Positions 7,511-14,165 of a stretch of DNA of 18,942 bases are shown here, piece after piece. Origin of the DNA: Bacteriovoracaceae bacterium UBA4573 (GTDB lineage: Bacteria; Bdellovibrionota; UBA1018; UBA923); NCBI GenBank assembly GCA_002387735.1, contig DGKJ01000052.1:1-18942 (forward strand), in the 5' to 3' direction. Numbering within the stretch: position 1 is the stretch's first letter; every line of letters starts with the position of its first letter. Position numbers and translations under genes: made by a program. Below the pieces are notes generated by a model that saw only the letters and a list, made by a program, of their open reading frames with translations, was not told the origin of the DNA and searched no databases.

Positions 7511-7572
7511 TTGGTCGAGCAAGCGAGACCAGGGCAAAATCGGAAAAAACCCCTAAAAACCCGGTAAAAACA

Positions 7573-7591
7573 GTGTCTAAACTTTAGACAC
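7573..7591. promoter_or_regulatory. Perfect 19-bp palindrome, putative activator site between divergent genes
   Basis: GTGTCTAAACTTTAGACAC has 9 of 9 complementary bases around a central C at 7582. The centre is about 98 bases upstream of the predicted sigma-54 start of gene B, and 21 bases (two helical turns) further out than the equivalent site of gene A. It lies 101 bases before the chosen start of the divergent subtilase gene, so it could also affect that gene. Confidence 0.7.
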
Positions 7592-7691
7592 CCGTCTGGT
7601 TATTGCAGCGACTGTGAGGGGTGGGCGGTATATTGATGACTGCCAATCGAGGGTTCAATTGTGGTACGTGCCTTGTATTGCTAGTCAGGTG

Positions 7692-10600
7692 GTGAATAAA
7701 TTGGAGCGATTCGGATTATCAGTAGTTACGGTACTCATTTCGGTGGTGTGCAGCCTCGTGTTCGTTTCGCGAGGTATGGGCGCCGAAGAACTTTTGCCCC
7801 CACCAAGTTTGGTTGAACCAAAAACCTGCACTGCAGCGAGCTTTTGTAAAAACAATAAAAGACAATTCGACTGGGTTTCCCGCGCAGTCGGTGCAGATTT
7901 GGTTGTTAGGGAGCTAGTTCGAATTGGGGTGCTCCCCGGCCACACCACTGTTGCGGTCGTAGATTCCGGCTTCGATTTCGCCAACCGATCCCAATCCATA
8001 GTGTCACCCGAAGTAAAGCTGATGTGTTCTGGCAGCGAATGCATACGGACCGATTTAAATGGCCACGGAACGAGCGTGGCAGGCATGATCAGCGGCAAAG
8101 ATTTCGGGGTCGCTCCGGATGTTTCACTTTTGGTAGTACCCGCGGGCTCGGGCGACACCACTAATTGGACTATTTTAGTGAAAGACGAAGAATTGGCAAT
8201 CCTTAGAGCCTGTGAGGCCGGAGCCGAGGTGATTAACGTAAGTTACTCTTCTTTGGAAGATGAGGTTGGTTTGAGAACCGAGTGGCTCATGCCCGAAACA
8301 ATCGATGAGTTACGCAAAAAAGGGTGTCTACTTGTGAGAGCCGCTGGAAATAGTTCCCTGCAGCGAGACGTCGGTAGAAAGTATTTCGATTCGGATGATG
8401 CACTGTTGAGAGTAGAGGCTACCAACTGGGCAGGTAGTCGATCTAGTATTTCTTCCGCCGGTGAAATTCTTGCTCCCGGTGAAGATGTGTTTACCTTGGC
8501 CACCCAGAAACATTCTGAGGAACTAATCAGCGACAAGTATTTTTTCGATATTATGGGTTGCGAGTCGCAGCCGCACGGGTATTTCACTTCGGGAACCAGT
8601 GTGGCAGCACCAGTTGTGGCGGCCATCGCGGCTCAAGTAATGGGTGTAGCCAAAGTTCACGGACTATGGAGCATTCTAGACGCGTCGGAAAGAGTAAAAT
8701 GGACCAATCGCGTGGTGCTCGCATCACGATTGAATAATCAGATAAACGCTCTCAGAGCAGTCACTCTGGCCGATGCAGTAGCAAAAGATTGGGTTAAAAA
8801 GAAAAATACGACGAAACGCAAATCAGAATTTGAAAGCTATGTAAGTCGGGCTTTCGCCGAAAAAAATCTAATGGCTGCCTACAAAGTAGCGGTGAAACCC
8901 TTTTGCACTTCAGCGCTTAAAAACTTAGTTACTGACTGCAGTGCTACAAATTGTGAGGAATTTACCTCGTGTTTAAATCAACTGCGAAAAGTAGCACAGC
9001 TTTGCGATGGCGCATCCGAAGAACAGCTTCTGAAAATTGCCGATCAGCTTGCGCAAGCAGGGTGGTCGACGGAAGCCTTTCAGGTAACAGAGTCCGCTCG
9101 CGCTAAAGTTGAAAAAAGTAAAAATCGCCGTAAGAAAAAGAAGCTCGATAATGAACGTTTCACGGAAGTGGAGGTGGTTCGCGAGCGCGTACGAAACTAT
9201 TGGGCCGAATTAGTAACTCGTTTTTCAGTAGTTGGTCCCATGTTGCCCGGGCAAGACCCCGAATTAGGATATTACTTTAAAACAGACGCTGCTATCGGAA
9301 TACTCGAATTGGCGATCGATGGATTCAGTGGGGATTCGGAATTCGATGCCCACTGGTTCGAAGAGGTTTTATCAATCCTGCGATCTTCGCTAAATAGTTA
9401 CAGCTCTCGGGTACCACTTTTTGAACAAAACCCCAGGTTAACCACAGAGTTTCGCAGTCAGCGCCAGTCAAACGGTCAACGCGAACAAATGCGAAACTTT
9501 TTTATATTACTACACCAAAAGGTGGGGGCGAAAAACTTCATCGAAGTGGTAAGTGCGCTCGGAGAACAAGCCTTGTTGGGCTTTAGAAAAGAAAAAGCTC
9601 TGGATATTTCGAGTTACTTTGCATTGAGTGAATTGTTACTCGAAATTAAGGAATTAGATAAAATAAAATCGAAAATAGCAGCGAACCGAAAGGTTGTGTT
9701 TCAAGCTTGGTTGGCCACCCCTGCGACGGTTGAACTCAATGTTTTTGATTACCACGTAGGTCTAGCGCTGTTTGCCGACGAAACAGAGCAAATCCTAGAT
9801 AAAGTGAAACTTTACGGCCAAGGAAAAATTTCGAAATCGGGTCTAGGCGAAGGGTTCTGTGAATATTTGGAATCCCAGCAGGGCTTATTGAGCAACACTT
9901 GGGTTCCCTTCGTTGTTAAACGCACGCAGGTCGTATTTGAAACCGGTACTGGTGAAGATAAGGTTTTTAGGCTTCGACGCACTTTTGTTTTGGCTACCGC
10001 TATCGAACCCCGCCTGCCAGATGTCTCCAAACAAATTCTACAGGCATTGGAGCAACTATTGCTCGATAAATTAGACTCAGGCTTGGCCCATCATTATTTA
10101 TACCAAAATCAGTGGTCATTTTGTGCGACCGGTAAAATAGGGTCGAAACTGCAACCCAGTGAATTATATGTGAATCAGCCCGATTCGGTGACGAAGCTGC
10201 TGCTACGTTTAGACGACCTGACTCTTGAGGTTCACCCGATTTTCCCAAAAGATTTTTCGACGGACTTTAAAATTGCGGCGAGTGAAGCTTCACTTTTTTG
10301 TTTGTTAGGTAGGTCAGATTTTTCAGACAGTGAATTAGAAGGGATTTATCTAAAAAGGCTGAGAAAACTGACACTCGCCTGGTCGGAGTACGCAGATTTA
10401 GGACATTCGCTGATTAGCAAGGGTAGCACCTATTCCGCTGACGAAATGCAACTGCAACTACAAGAACTTGATCGACGCAGAAGTCATTTCATTAGTTTTA
10501 GGACGCGAAGCGAATACGGTTGGTTGTCGAATGTAGTTCTCAAACATCTTCCCTATGAACGCCTACGGAACTTTGGAACTTTCATTGGTGAAGTCGAAAC

Positions 10601-10811
10601 ATTATATTCCAAACTTGAGCTTAGTGAACAATTTGTTCGAGAACAGCCGCGAGGAACGATACCAGCGGCGTTTGAATTGTTTGACGCACGGGAATTGAAA
10701 AAAGCCTTGGGATTACTGCTTAGTCGACCAGCACCGGGACCTCAAGCACCGCCCCCGATGCAAACCGACTCTCTCAAGCCAACCATTATGAGTGAAGACT
10801 CTTCCAATTGA
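7692..10811 (+). CDS. Large exported subtilisin-like protease with long unrecognised C-terminal region
   Basis: The frame is open from GTG 7614, but a normal signal peptide begins only at GTG 7692 (MNKLERFGLSVVTVLISVV) or TTG 7701, which has AGGTGG 8 bases upstream. I use 7692; 7701 is as likely. From 7692 the protein has 1039 residues. The S8 domain has Asp91 (VVDSG), His125 (NGHGTS), oxyanion Asn220 (RAAGN) and Ser303 (SGTSVAAP), so it appears active. It lacks the calcium-loop insertion of the protease at the left edge. After about residue 340 come some 700 residues without a domain I recognise: charged, probably helical, with paired cysteines (CSATNCEEFTSC), a lysine-rich stretch (KNRRKKKK) and a Pro-rich tail. 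This could be a helical-repeat binding or tethering region. An EEP-family gene follows 37 bases downstream. Confidence 0.88.
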   Translation: MNKLERFGLSVVTVLISVVCSLVFVSRGMGAEELLPPPSLVEPKTCTAASFCKNNKRQFDWVSRAVGADLVVRELVRIGVLPGHTTVAVVDSGFDFANRSQSIVSPEVKLMCSGSECIRTDLNGHGTSVAGMISGKDFGVAPDVSLLVVPAGSGDTTNWTILVKDEELAILRACEAGAEVINVSYSSLEDEVGLRTEWLMPETIDELRKKGCLLVRAAGNSSLQRDVGRKYFDSDDALLRVEATNWAGSRSSISSAGEILAPGEDVFTLATQKHSEELISDKYFFDIMGCESQPHGYFTSGTSVAAPVVAAIAAQVMGVAKVHGLWSILDASERVKWTNRVVLASRLNNQINALRAVTLADAVAKDWVKKKNTTKRKSEFESYVSRAFAEKNLMAAYKVAVKPFCTSALKNLVTDCSATNCEEFTSCLNQLRKVAQLCDGASEEQLLKIADQLAQAGWSTEAFQVTESARAKVEKSKNRRKKKKLDNERFTEVEVVRERVRNYWAELVTRFSVVGPMLPGQDPELGYYFKTDAAIGILELAIDGFSGDSEFDAHWFEEVLSILRSSLNSYSSRVPLFEQNPRLTTEFRSQRQSNGQREQMRNFFILLHQKVGAKNFIEVVSALGEQALLGFRKEKALDISSYFALSELLLEIKELDKIKSKIAANRKVVFQAWLATPATVELNVFDYHVGLALFADETEQILDKVKLYGQGKISKSGLGEGFCEYLESQQGLLSNTWVPFVVKRTQVVFETGTGEDKVFRLRRTFVLATAIEPRLPDVSKQILQALEQLLLDKLDSGLAHHYLYQNQWSFCATGKIGSKLQPSELYVNQPDSVTKLLLRLDDLTLEVHPIFPKDFSTDFKIAASEASLFCLLGRSDFSDSELEGIYLKRLRKLTLAWSEYADLGHSLISKGSTYSADEMQLQLQELDRRRSHFISFRTRSEYGWLSNVVLKHLPYERLRNFGTFIGEVETLYSKLELSEQFVREQPRGTIPAAFELFDARELKKALGLLLSRPAPGPQAPPPMQTDSLKPTIMSEDSSN

Positions 10812-10848
10812 TTGGTACGAGTCAAAAAAAACACCTACAATAGAGAGC

Positions 10849-11580
10849 ATGCGGCTTAAGATTCTTTCTTACAATATACATAAGGGGTTTTCGCTGGGGG
10901 GGGCTCGGTTTGTTTTGCGCGAAATACGTGACGCGATCGAAGAAACCCAGGCCGATATAGTTTTATTGCAGGAGGTTTTCGGAAATCAGCATCGCCGCGA
11001 AATGCAGTTTGAGTATTTGGCAGACCGGGCTTGGAAACACTACGCATATGGTAAGAATGCGGTTTATCCCAGCGGTCACCACGGCAATGCGATTTTGAGT
11101 AAATTCCCAATTGCGCGCTGGGAAAATATCGATGTCTCGACCAATCGCTTAGAAAAAAGGGGGGTGTTGCACGTACGAGTTGATGTGCCGGGCGAACTCG
11201 ACATCTTTTGTGTGCATTTGGGGTTGTTTGAGGCGGGCCGTGATGAACAACTCACACGCTTGGCTGAATTGATTGCGAAAGTCCCGGAGGAGAGTCCCGT
11301 GCTTTTAGGGGGGGATTTCAATGACTGGCGAATCAAAGCCTCTAGTAAATTATTAAAGAAAAATCAGTTAAAAGAAGTTTTTGAGACTTTAAAAGATCGT
11401 CCAGCTCGAACGTTCCCTGCGATTTTGCCGGCACTTTGTCTTGATCGAGTCTATGTACGAGGTTTGAAACCAATTCATTGCGAAGTAATGGATACCGCGC
11501 ATTGGTCCCGGCTGTCGGATCACGCAGCCTTATTTTGTGAGGTCGAGTGGCCGGGAGTTAAAGATAGTGACCGCGCCTAA
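10849..11580 (+). CDS. Endonuclease/exonuclease/phosphatase (EEP) family protein
   Basis: This 243-residue protein has all the signature motifs of the metal-dependent EEP fold: Asn9 in YNIHKG, Glu42 in LLQEV, His123 in VHLGL, Asp156 and Asn158 in GGDFND, Asp199 in CLDRVYV, and Asp224-His225 in LSDH. It cleaves phosphoester bonds; the family covers AP endonucleases, DNase I-like nucleases and lipid or sugar phosphatases, and the subfamily cannot be told here. The sequence resembles short stand-alone bacterial members starting MRLxxLSYNIHKG. I choose ATG 10849 for that reason; a GTG at 10792 would add 19 residues that look non-native and would overlap the protease gene. No signal peptide is seen, so it is probably cytoplasmic. 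The stop is 10 bases from the convergent GAF gene. Confidence 0.9.
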   Translation: MRLKILSYNIHKGFSLGGARFVLREIRDAIEETQADIVLLQEVFGNQHRREMQFEYLADRAWKHYAYGKNAVYPSGHHGNAILSKFPIARWENIDVSTNRLEKRGVLHVRVDVPGELDIFCVHLGLFEAGRDEQLTRLAELIAKVPEESPVLLGGDFNDWRIKASSKLLKKNQLKEVFETLKDRPARTFPAILPALCLDRVYVRGLKPIHCEVMDTAHWSRLSDHAALFCEVEWPGVKDSDRA

Positions 11581-11590
11581 CCTGGCGAAG

Positions 11591-12118
11591 CTACGATTGT
11601 TGAGTCGCTAATAGTTCCATATCCGGTGCAATCAGCTTGGCAATCTCGTTTAGAAACTGTTCGAACGAAGTGTCGAAAGCTGAAGTAGTTGTCGCGTCGA
11701 TGTCGATTTGGCCTAGAATGTCGCCGTTCGATTCCCTTCTTACGAGAACTACGATTTCAGAGCGTGTCTCTAAATTGCAAGCTAAGTAGTTCGAGCGGCT
11801 TCGAACATCGTCGACTATTTGGTTGCGATTTTCGGCTACTGCGGTGCCGCACACTCCCTGACCAATTCGAATAAAGACGTGTTCCGTAGTGGGGCCGACG
11901 TATGGGCCCACGTGGAGACCTCCGTTTCGGTACACATACACGCCCACCCAGTAAAAGCCCAAAAAACGAGTTTTTAAGAATTGCATCGTCTTCTTAACGC
12001 GATCGGCGCCCGGGGCGCAGCCGATGAATTGGTCTTTAAGTTCCTTTAAAAGGGAGTTCGAATCATTAGGTCCAAGTTTTTTGGCTTGGAAAGCTGGAGG
12101 GGGAGATGCACTTTTCAT
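11591..12118 (-). CDS. GAF-domain protein of the free methionine-(R)-sulfoxide reductase family
   Basis: This 175-residue single GAF domain carries the fRMsr hallmarks: FLGFYWVGVYV, a GPYVGP stretch, GQGVCGTAVAE (Cys90), DVRSRSNYLACNLETRSEIVV (Cys114) and GQIDIDATTTSAFD. E. coli MsrC uses three conserved cysteines, 84, 94 and 118. Spacing maps Cys90 and Cys114 here to 94 and 118, while the position of Cys84 is His80. The expected role is repair of free oxidised methionine in the cytoplasm, but the changed cysteine set could mean altered recycling or a sensor-like GAF protein. An N-terminal extension of about 20 residues (SPPPAFQAKKLGP) precedes the domain. Its ATG overlaps head-to-head with a small plus-strand ORF, and no good ribosome binding site is visible on the minus strand. 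Confidence 0.85.
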   Translation of the reverse strand: MKSASPPPAFQAKKLGPNDSNSLLKELKDQFIGCAPGADRVKKTMQFLKTRFLGFYWVGVYVYRNGGLHVGPYVGPTTEHVFIRIGQGVCGTAVAENRNQIVDDVRSRSNYLACNLETRSEIVVLVRRESNGDILGQIDIDATTTSAFDTSFEQFLNEIAKLIAPDMELLATQQS

Positions 12119-12240
12119 GTCGCCAGTGTGGTATCACAACCCAGGCTGACGGCGGTAACTTTTTCCGGTCTAGTAGTTCAAAATCAAATGAGGCACCCTC
12201 AGAAAGAGGGGGCTCTTGTGGAACGAATCCAACGTCATAA
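12106..12240 (+). CDS. Possible small zinc-ribbon-like protein (44 residues)
   Basis: This short ORF has an unusually strong ribosome binding site, GGAGG at 12096-12100, five bases before ATG 12106. It encodes MHFSCRQCG, typical of the first knuckle of a zinc ribbon, then a Ser-rich segment and one further Cys (Cys38 in GGSCG) before TAA. It overlaps the start of the divergent GAF gene by 13 bases and the likely start of the sigma-like gene by 23 bases, so it could be translationally coupled to the latter. It may be a real small protein, a leader ORF, or a remnant of a zinc-ribbon N-terminus separated from the next frame. Three cysteines alone would not complete a zinc site. Confidence 0.4.
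   Translation: MHFSCRQCGITTQADGGNFFRSSSSKSNEAPSERGGSCGTNPTS
12205..12211 (+). promoter_or_regulatory. Ribosome binding site that favours the GTG start at 12218
   Basis: AGAGGGG ends 6 bases before GTG 12218. The alternative in-frame starts, ATG 12086 and ATG 12188, either overlap the divergent gene or have no Shine-Dalgarno. Confidence 0.6.
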
Positions 12241-13156
12241 TCATCGCCAGCTTTCGAGAGAACTTTTTGCGACTTGGGCGCAGACCTGGGGGCTTTCTTT
12301 AGGGTTCGCCATCACCCAGTCGGTCGATGAGGCCGAAAAAATAGTATCCGACGCAATTGTGGCTTTGGTGGCTCGTAAGTCAGCTTCTCCACGAACTATT
12401 CCGCTTGAAGATGCTGAGACCGACTTTGAACCTACTGATTTTGCGGCAACCATTTGGCAACTTGCTTCCCCTAAAGCGTTTCGCGGTTTTGGAGCTGACA
12501 GTTTTTTTAAACTCTCGGTGTTAACACGTGCGGTGGTGATGTTGAAACTCCGCGCCAGATTTTCGCGAGGTCAAATAGCCGAAGCGCTAGATCTGCCGAT
12601 AGATCAGATCGAAAGCCACCTCGAATCGGCGCGTCTGGTGCATTCTGGTGGGCGCAACTGGTTAGTGTCGCCCGCCCTCAACGAAGTCGATGGTTTTGCT
12701 ACATGTCCCCAATGGGAACGCGTGTATCAAATTCCGCAACATTACGTATGGAAAGCAAAACAAAAAATTGATGGCCAAAAGGTTCAAGAAAAAAATGCGG
12801 ACGCTGTTGTGCGAGCGGAGTTTTTACAGGAAATTTTTGATCGCTATGTGGGCAACGACTTAGACGACAAAACCACCAAGGCTCTTCATGGCCATTTGAG
12901 CGATTGCACCACTTGTCGCAAGGGCTTCGTACATTTTCGGAAAACTTACAACGATTGGGTAACTACAATTCCTACGGTCGAAGCCGATGCAGCATTGCAA
13001 AAGCATCTAGATGGCGTAAGCAAACAAGCGACTCGCCAGCTTGCGGGCAATCCGACTGCGTGGCTTGCGTTCAAACAATCGCTGCGGAATCCCCAGTTGC
13101 GCGCCATTTTGGTTCTACTAGCTGCGGGACTAATCTACGTATACTTTAAGAACTAG
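12218..13156 (+). CDS. One-chain sigma-70-like / zf-HC2 anti-sigma-like membrane protein
   Basis: From GTG 12218 the protein has 312 residues. Residues about 14-52 resemble ECF sigma region 2 (ELFATWAQTWGLSLGFAITQSVDEAEKIVSDAIVALV). Residues about 97-140 resemble sigma region 4 with a helix-turn-helix (VLTRAVVMLKLRARFSRGQIAEALDLPIDQIESHLESAR). After a linker comes an anti-sigma zinc-finger motif, His226-x3-Cys230-x2-Cys233 (HLSDCTTC), and a single C-terminal membrane helix at about 296-310. This joins in one polypeptide the parts usually split between an ECF sigma factor and its membrane anti-sigma factor. The sigma-like part is diverged, so it may bind neither core polymerase nor -35 DNA; an adaptor or a transcription factor is possible. 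The stop codon overlaps that of the convergent TonB-family gene. Confidence 0.7.
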   Translation: MERIQRHNHRQLSRELFATWAQTWGLSLGFAITQSVDEAEKIVSDAIVALVARKSASPRTIPLEDAETDFEPTDFAATIWQLASPKAFRGFGADSFFKLSVLTRAVVMLKLRARFSRGQIAEALDLPIDQIESHLESARLVHSGGRNWLVSPALNEVDGFATCPQWERVYQIPQHYVWKAKQKIDGQKVQEKNADAVVRAEFLQEIFDRYVGNDLDDKTTKALHGHLSDCTTCRKGFVHFRKTYNDWVTTIPTVEADAALQKHLDGVSKQATRQLAGNPTAWLAFKQSLRNPQLRAILVLLAAGLIYVYFKN

Positions 13157-14106
13157 TACCAGCGCAGATCAGGGCTGGAATCGCCCATTGGGTCACCCGA
13201 AACGCGGACTAAAAATTGCAGTCGATAGGAAAAATTTAAACCATCTTTAAATAGTCCAGGTGGTGGGTTCGGAAGCGACCCTAGCTTTCGTACTGCCTGC
13301 ATGGTGGCCGAATCTAGTGTTGGCACACGAGAAGATTCAAGCACCGAGATGCTGTTAAAGTTGCCCTGGCGGTCAATTACAAACTCAATCGTGACAGGAA
13401 ATTCGCCTTCGCCCGATTTACTTATTTGGGCGATTTCCGCTCGAATGCGCTTTTCGTGAGTGCGCAAAAGAAAGTACCAATTGCGCACGATCGGTTCTTC
13501 AAACCGCGCGAAGAACGAATAATATTCGCTTTCGATCGCGTTTAGGAGGTTTTCATTACCGCGTTTTAAACGGGCGTCTTCTCGGCCCACTGGTCGTCCG
13601 TCTTCGCCACGAGGCTGTTGCGGTCCCCGGTGGCCGCTAATGTCTTCAGCATTCATGATTGGCTTGGGTAGCGGTTTGGACCCCAGTCCTAACTGCGAAA
13701 GTTTTAGAGGTGTATTTTTGACCCGTGGTTCCGCTCCAACATCGCTTCGACCAACGCGTCCAGCTTTGGGGGCGTCGGGTTGGGCTCCCGCCACTGTTTC
13801 TTCGGGTACGATTTGATTATGGGGGGCAATGAAACGTGCGTCTTTAGGAATTTCTTTGGACTTTAGTTCTTCTCGCAACTCTTGTTGGAATAAGGCGGGG
13901 CGTTCGGCATTTGCGAGAATAGTTTTTTTTAGTCGTGCAAGATCGTCAGGTGATATTTGTACAACCTCGGTTCGATCGTGGGTGTGGCCCCCAAATTTAA
14001 GCCGGGGGGCGATGACCAGCATAAATAGAAGATGCGCTGCCAGTGCGGCAACAGCGGCGGCGAGAATTCTTTTCTGTCTAACGCGAAAATCCAACACCAT
14101 TGACAA
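13153..14106 (-). CDS. TonB-family energy transducer / TonB C-terminal domain protein
   Basis: This 317-residue protein has a basic N-terminus and one membrane helix at about residues 14-33, then a long periplasmic region rich in Pro, Arg and charged residues, and a TonB C-terminal fold at about 203-300. The fold has the helix FEEPIVRNWYFLLR, the strand FPVTIEFVIDRQGNF and SISVLESSRVPTLDSATMQAVRKLGSLPNPPPGL, the usual 'L-D-x-A-x-x-x-A-v' and 'PP-P' features. TonB proteins pass ExbBD-derived energy to outer-membrane transporters, but proteins of this layout are also found in gliding and secretion machines, and no exbBD genes are visible. The start used is TTG 14106 with AGGG about 9 bases upstream; ATG 14100 is the alternative. 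Its start region overlaps the -35 box of the divergent citrate synthase promoter. Confidence 0.82.
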   Translation of the reverse strand: MSMVLDFRVRQKRILAAAVAALAAHLLFMLVIAPRLKFGGHTHDRTEVVQISPDDLARLKKTILANAERPALFQQELREELKSKEIPKDARFIAPHNQIVPEETVAGAQPDAPKAGRVGRSDVGAEPRVKNTPLKLSQLGLGSKPLPKPIMNAEDISGHRGPQQPRGEDGRPVGREDARLKRGNENLLNAIESEYYSFFARFEEPIVRNWYFLLRTHEKRIRAEIAQISKSGEGEFPVTIEFVIDRQGNFNSISVLESSRVPTLDSATMQAVRKLGSLPNPPPGLFKDGLNFSYRLQFLVRVSGDPMGDSSPDLRWY

Positions 14107-14128
14107 GGGTTATGCCCTGCTCCATCAT
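14100..14128 (+). promoter_or_regulatory. Candidate housekeeping promoter of citrate synthase
   Basis: A perfect -35 TTGACA (14100-14105) is followed after 17 bases by CATCAT (14123-14128), four of six matches to TATAAT. The predicted start near 14135 leaves a leader of about 30 bases before the ATG at 14166. GAGGGA at 14158-14163 is the ribosome binding site, though closely spaced. Confidence 0.5.
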
Positions 14129-14165
14129 GTGAGTATAGCCTTTCTTATATAAAACATGAGGGAAT

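Noticed and set aside
7595..7607. Plus-strand sigma-54 promoter for the subtilase (TGG...TTGCA near 7597-7607)
   Set aside because: The GG to GC distance is 5 bases, not 10, so it cannot be a -24/-12 promoter.
7614..7691. N-terminal 26 codons of the large subtilase frame from GTG 7614
   Set aside because: The stretch is polar and Cys/Trp-containing, lies before a normal signal peptide and has no ribosome binding site, so it is probably untranslated leader.
10792..10848. GTG 10792 start for the EEP protein
   Set aside because: It would overlap the protease gene and add 19 residues unlike the family N-terminus; MRLKILSYNIHKG from 10849 is typical.
12086..12217. Longer N-terminus of the sigma-like protein from ATG 12086
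   Set aside because: It overlaps the divergent GAF gene, has no family-like sequence and lacks a ribosome binding site, whereas GTG 12218 has a good one.
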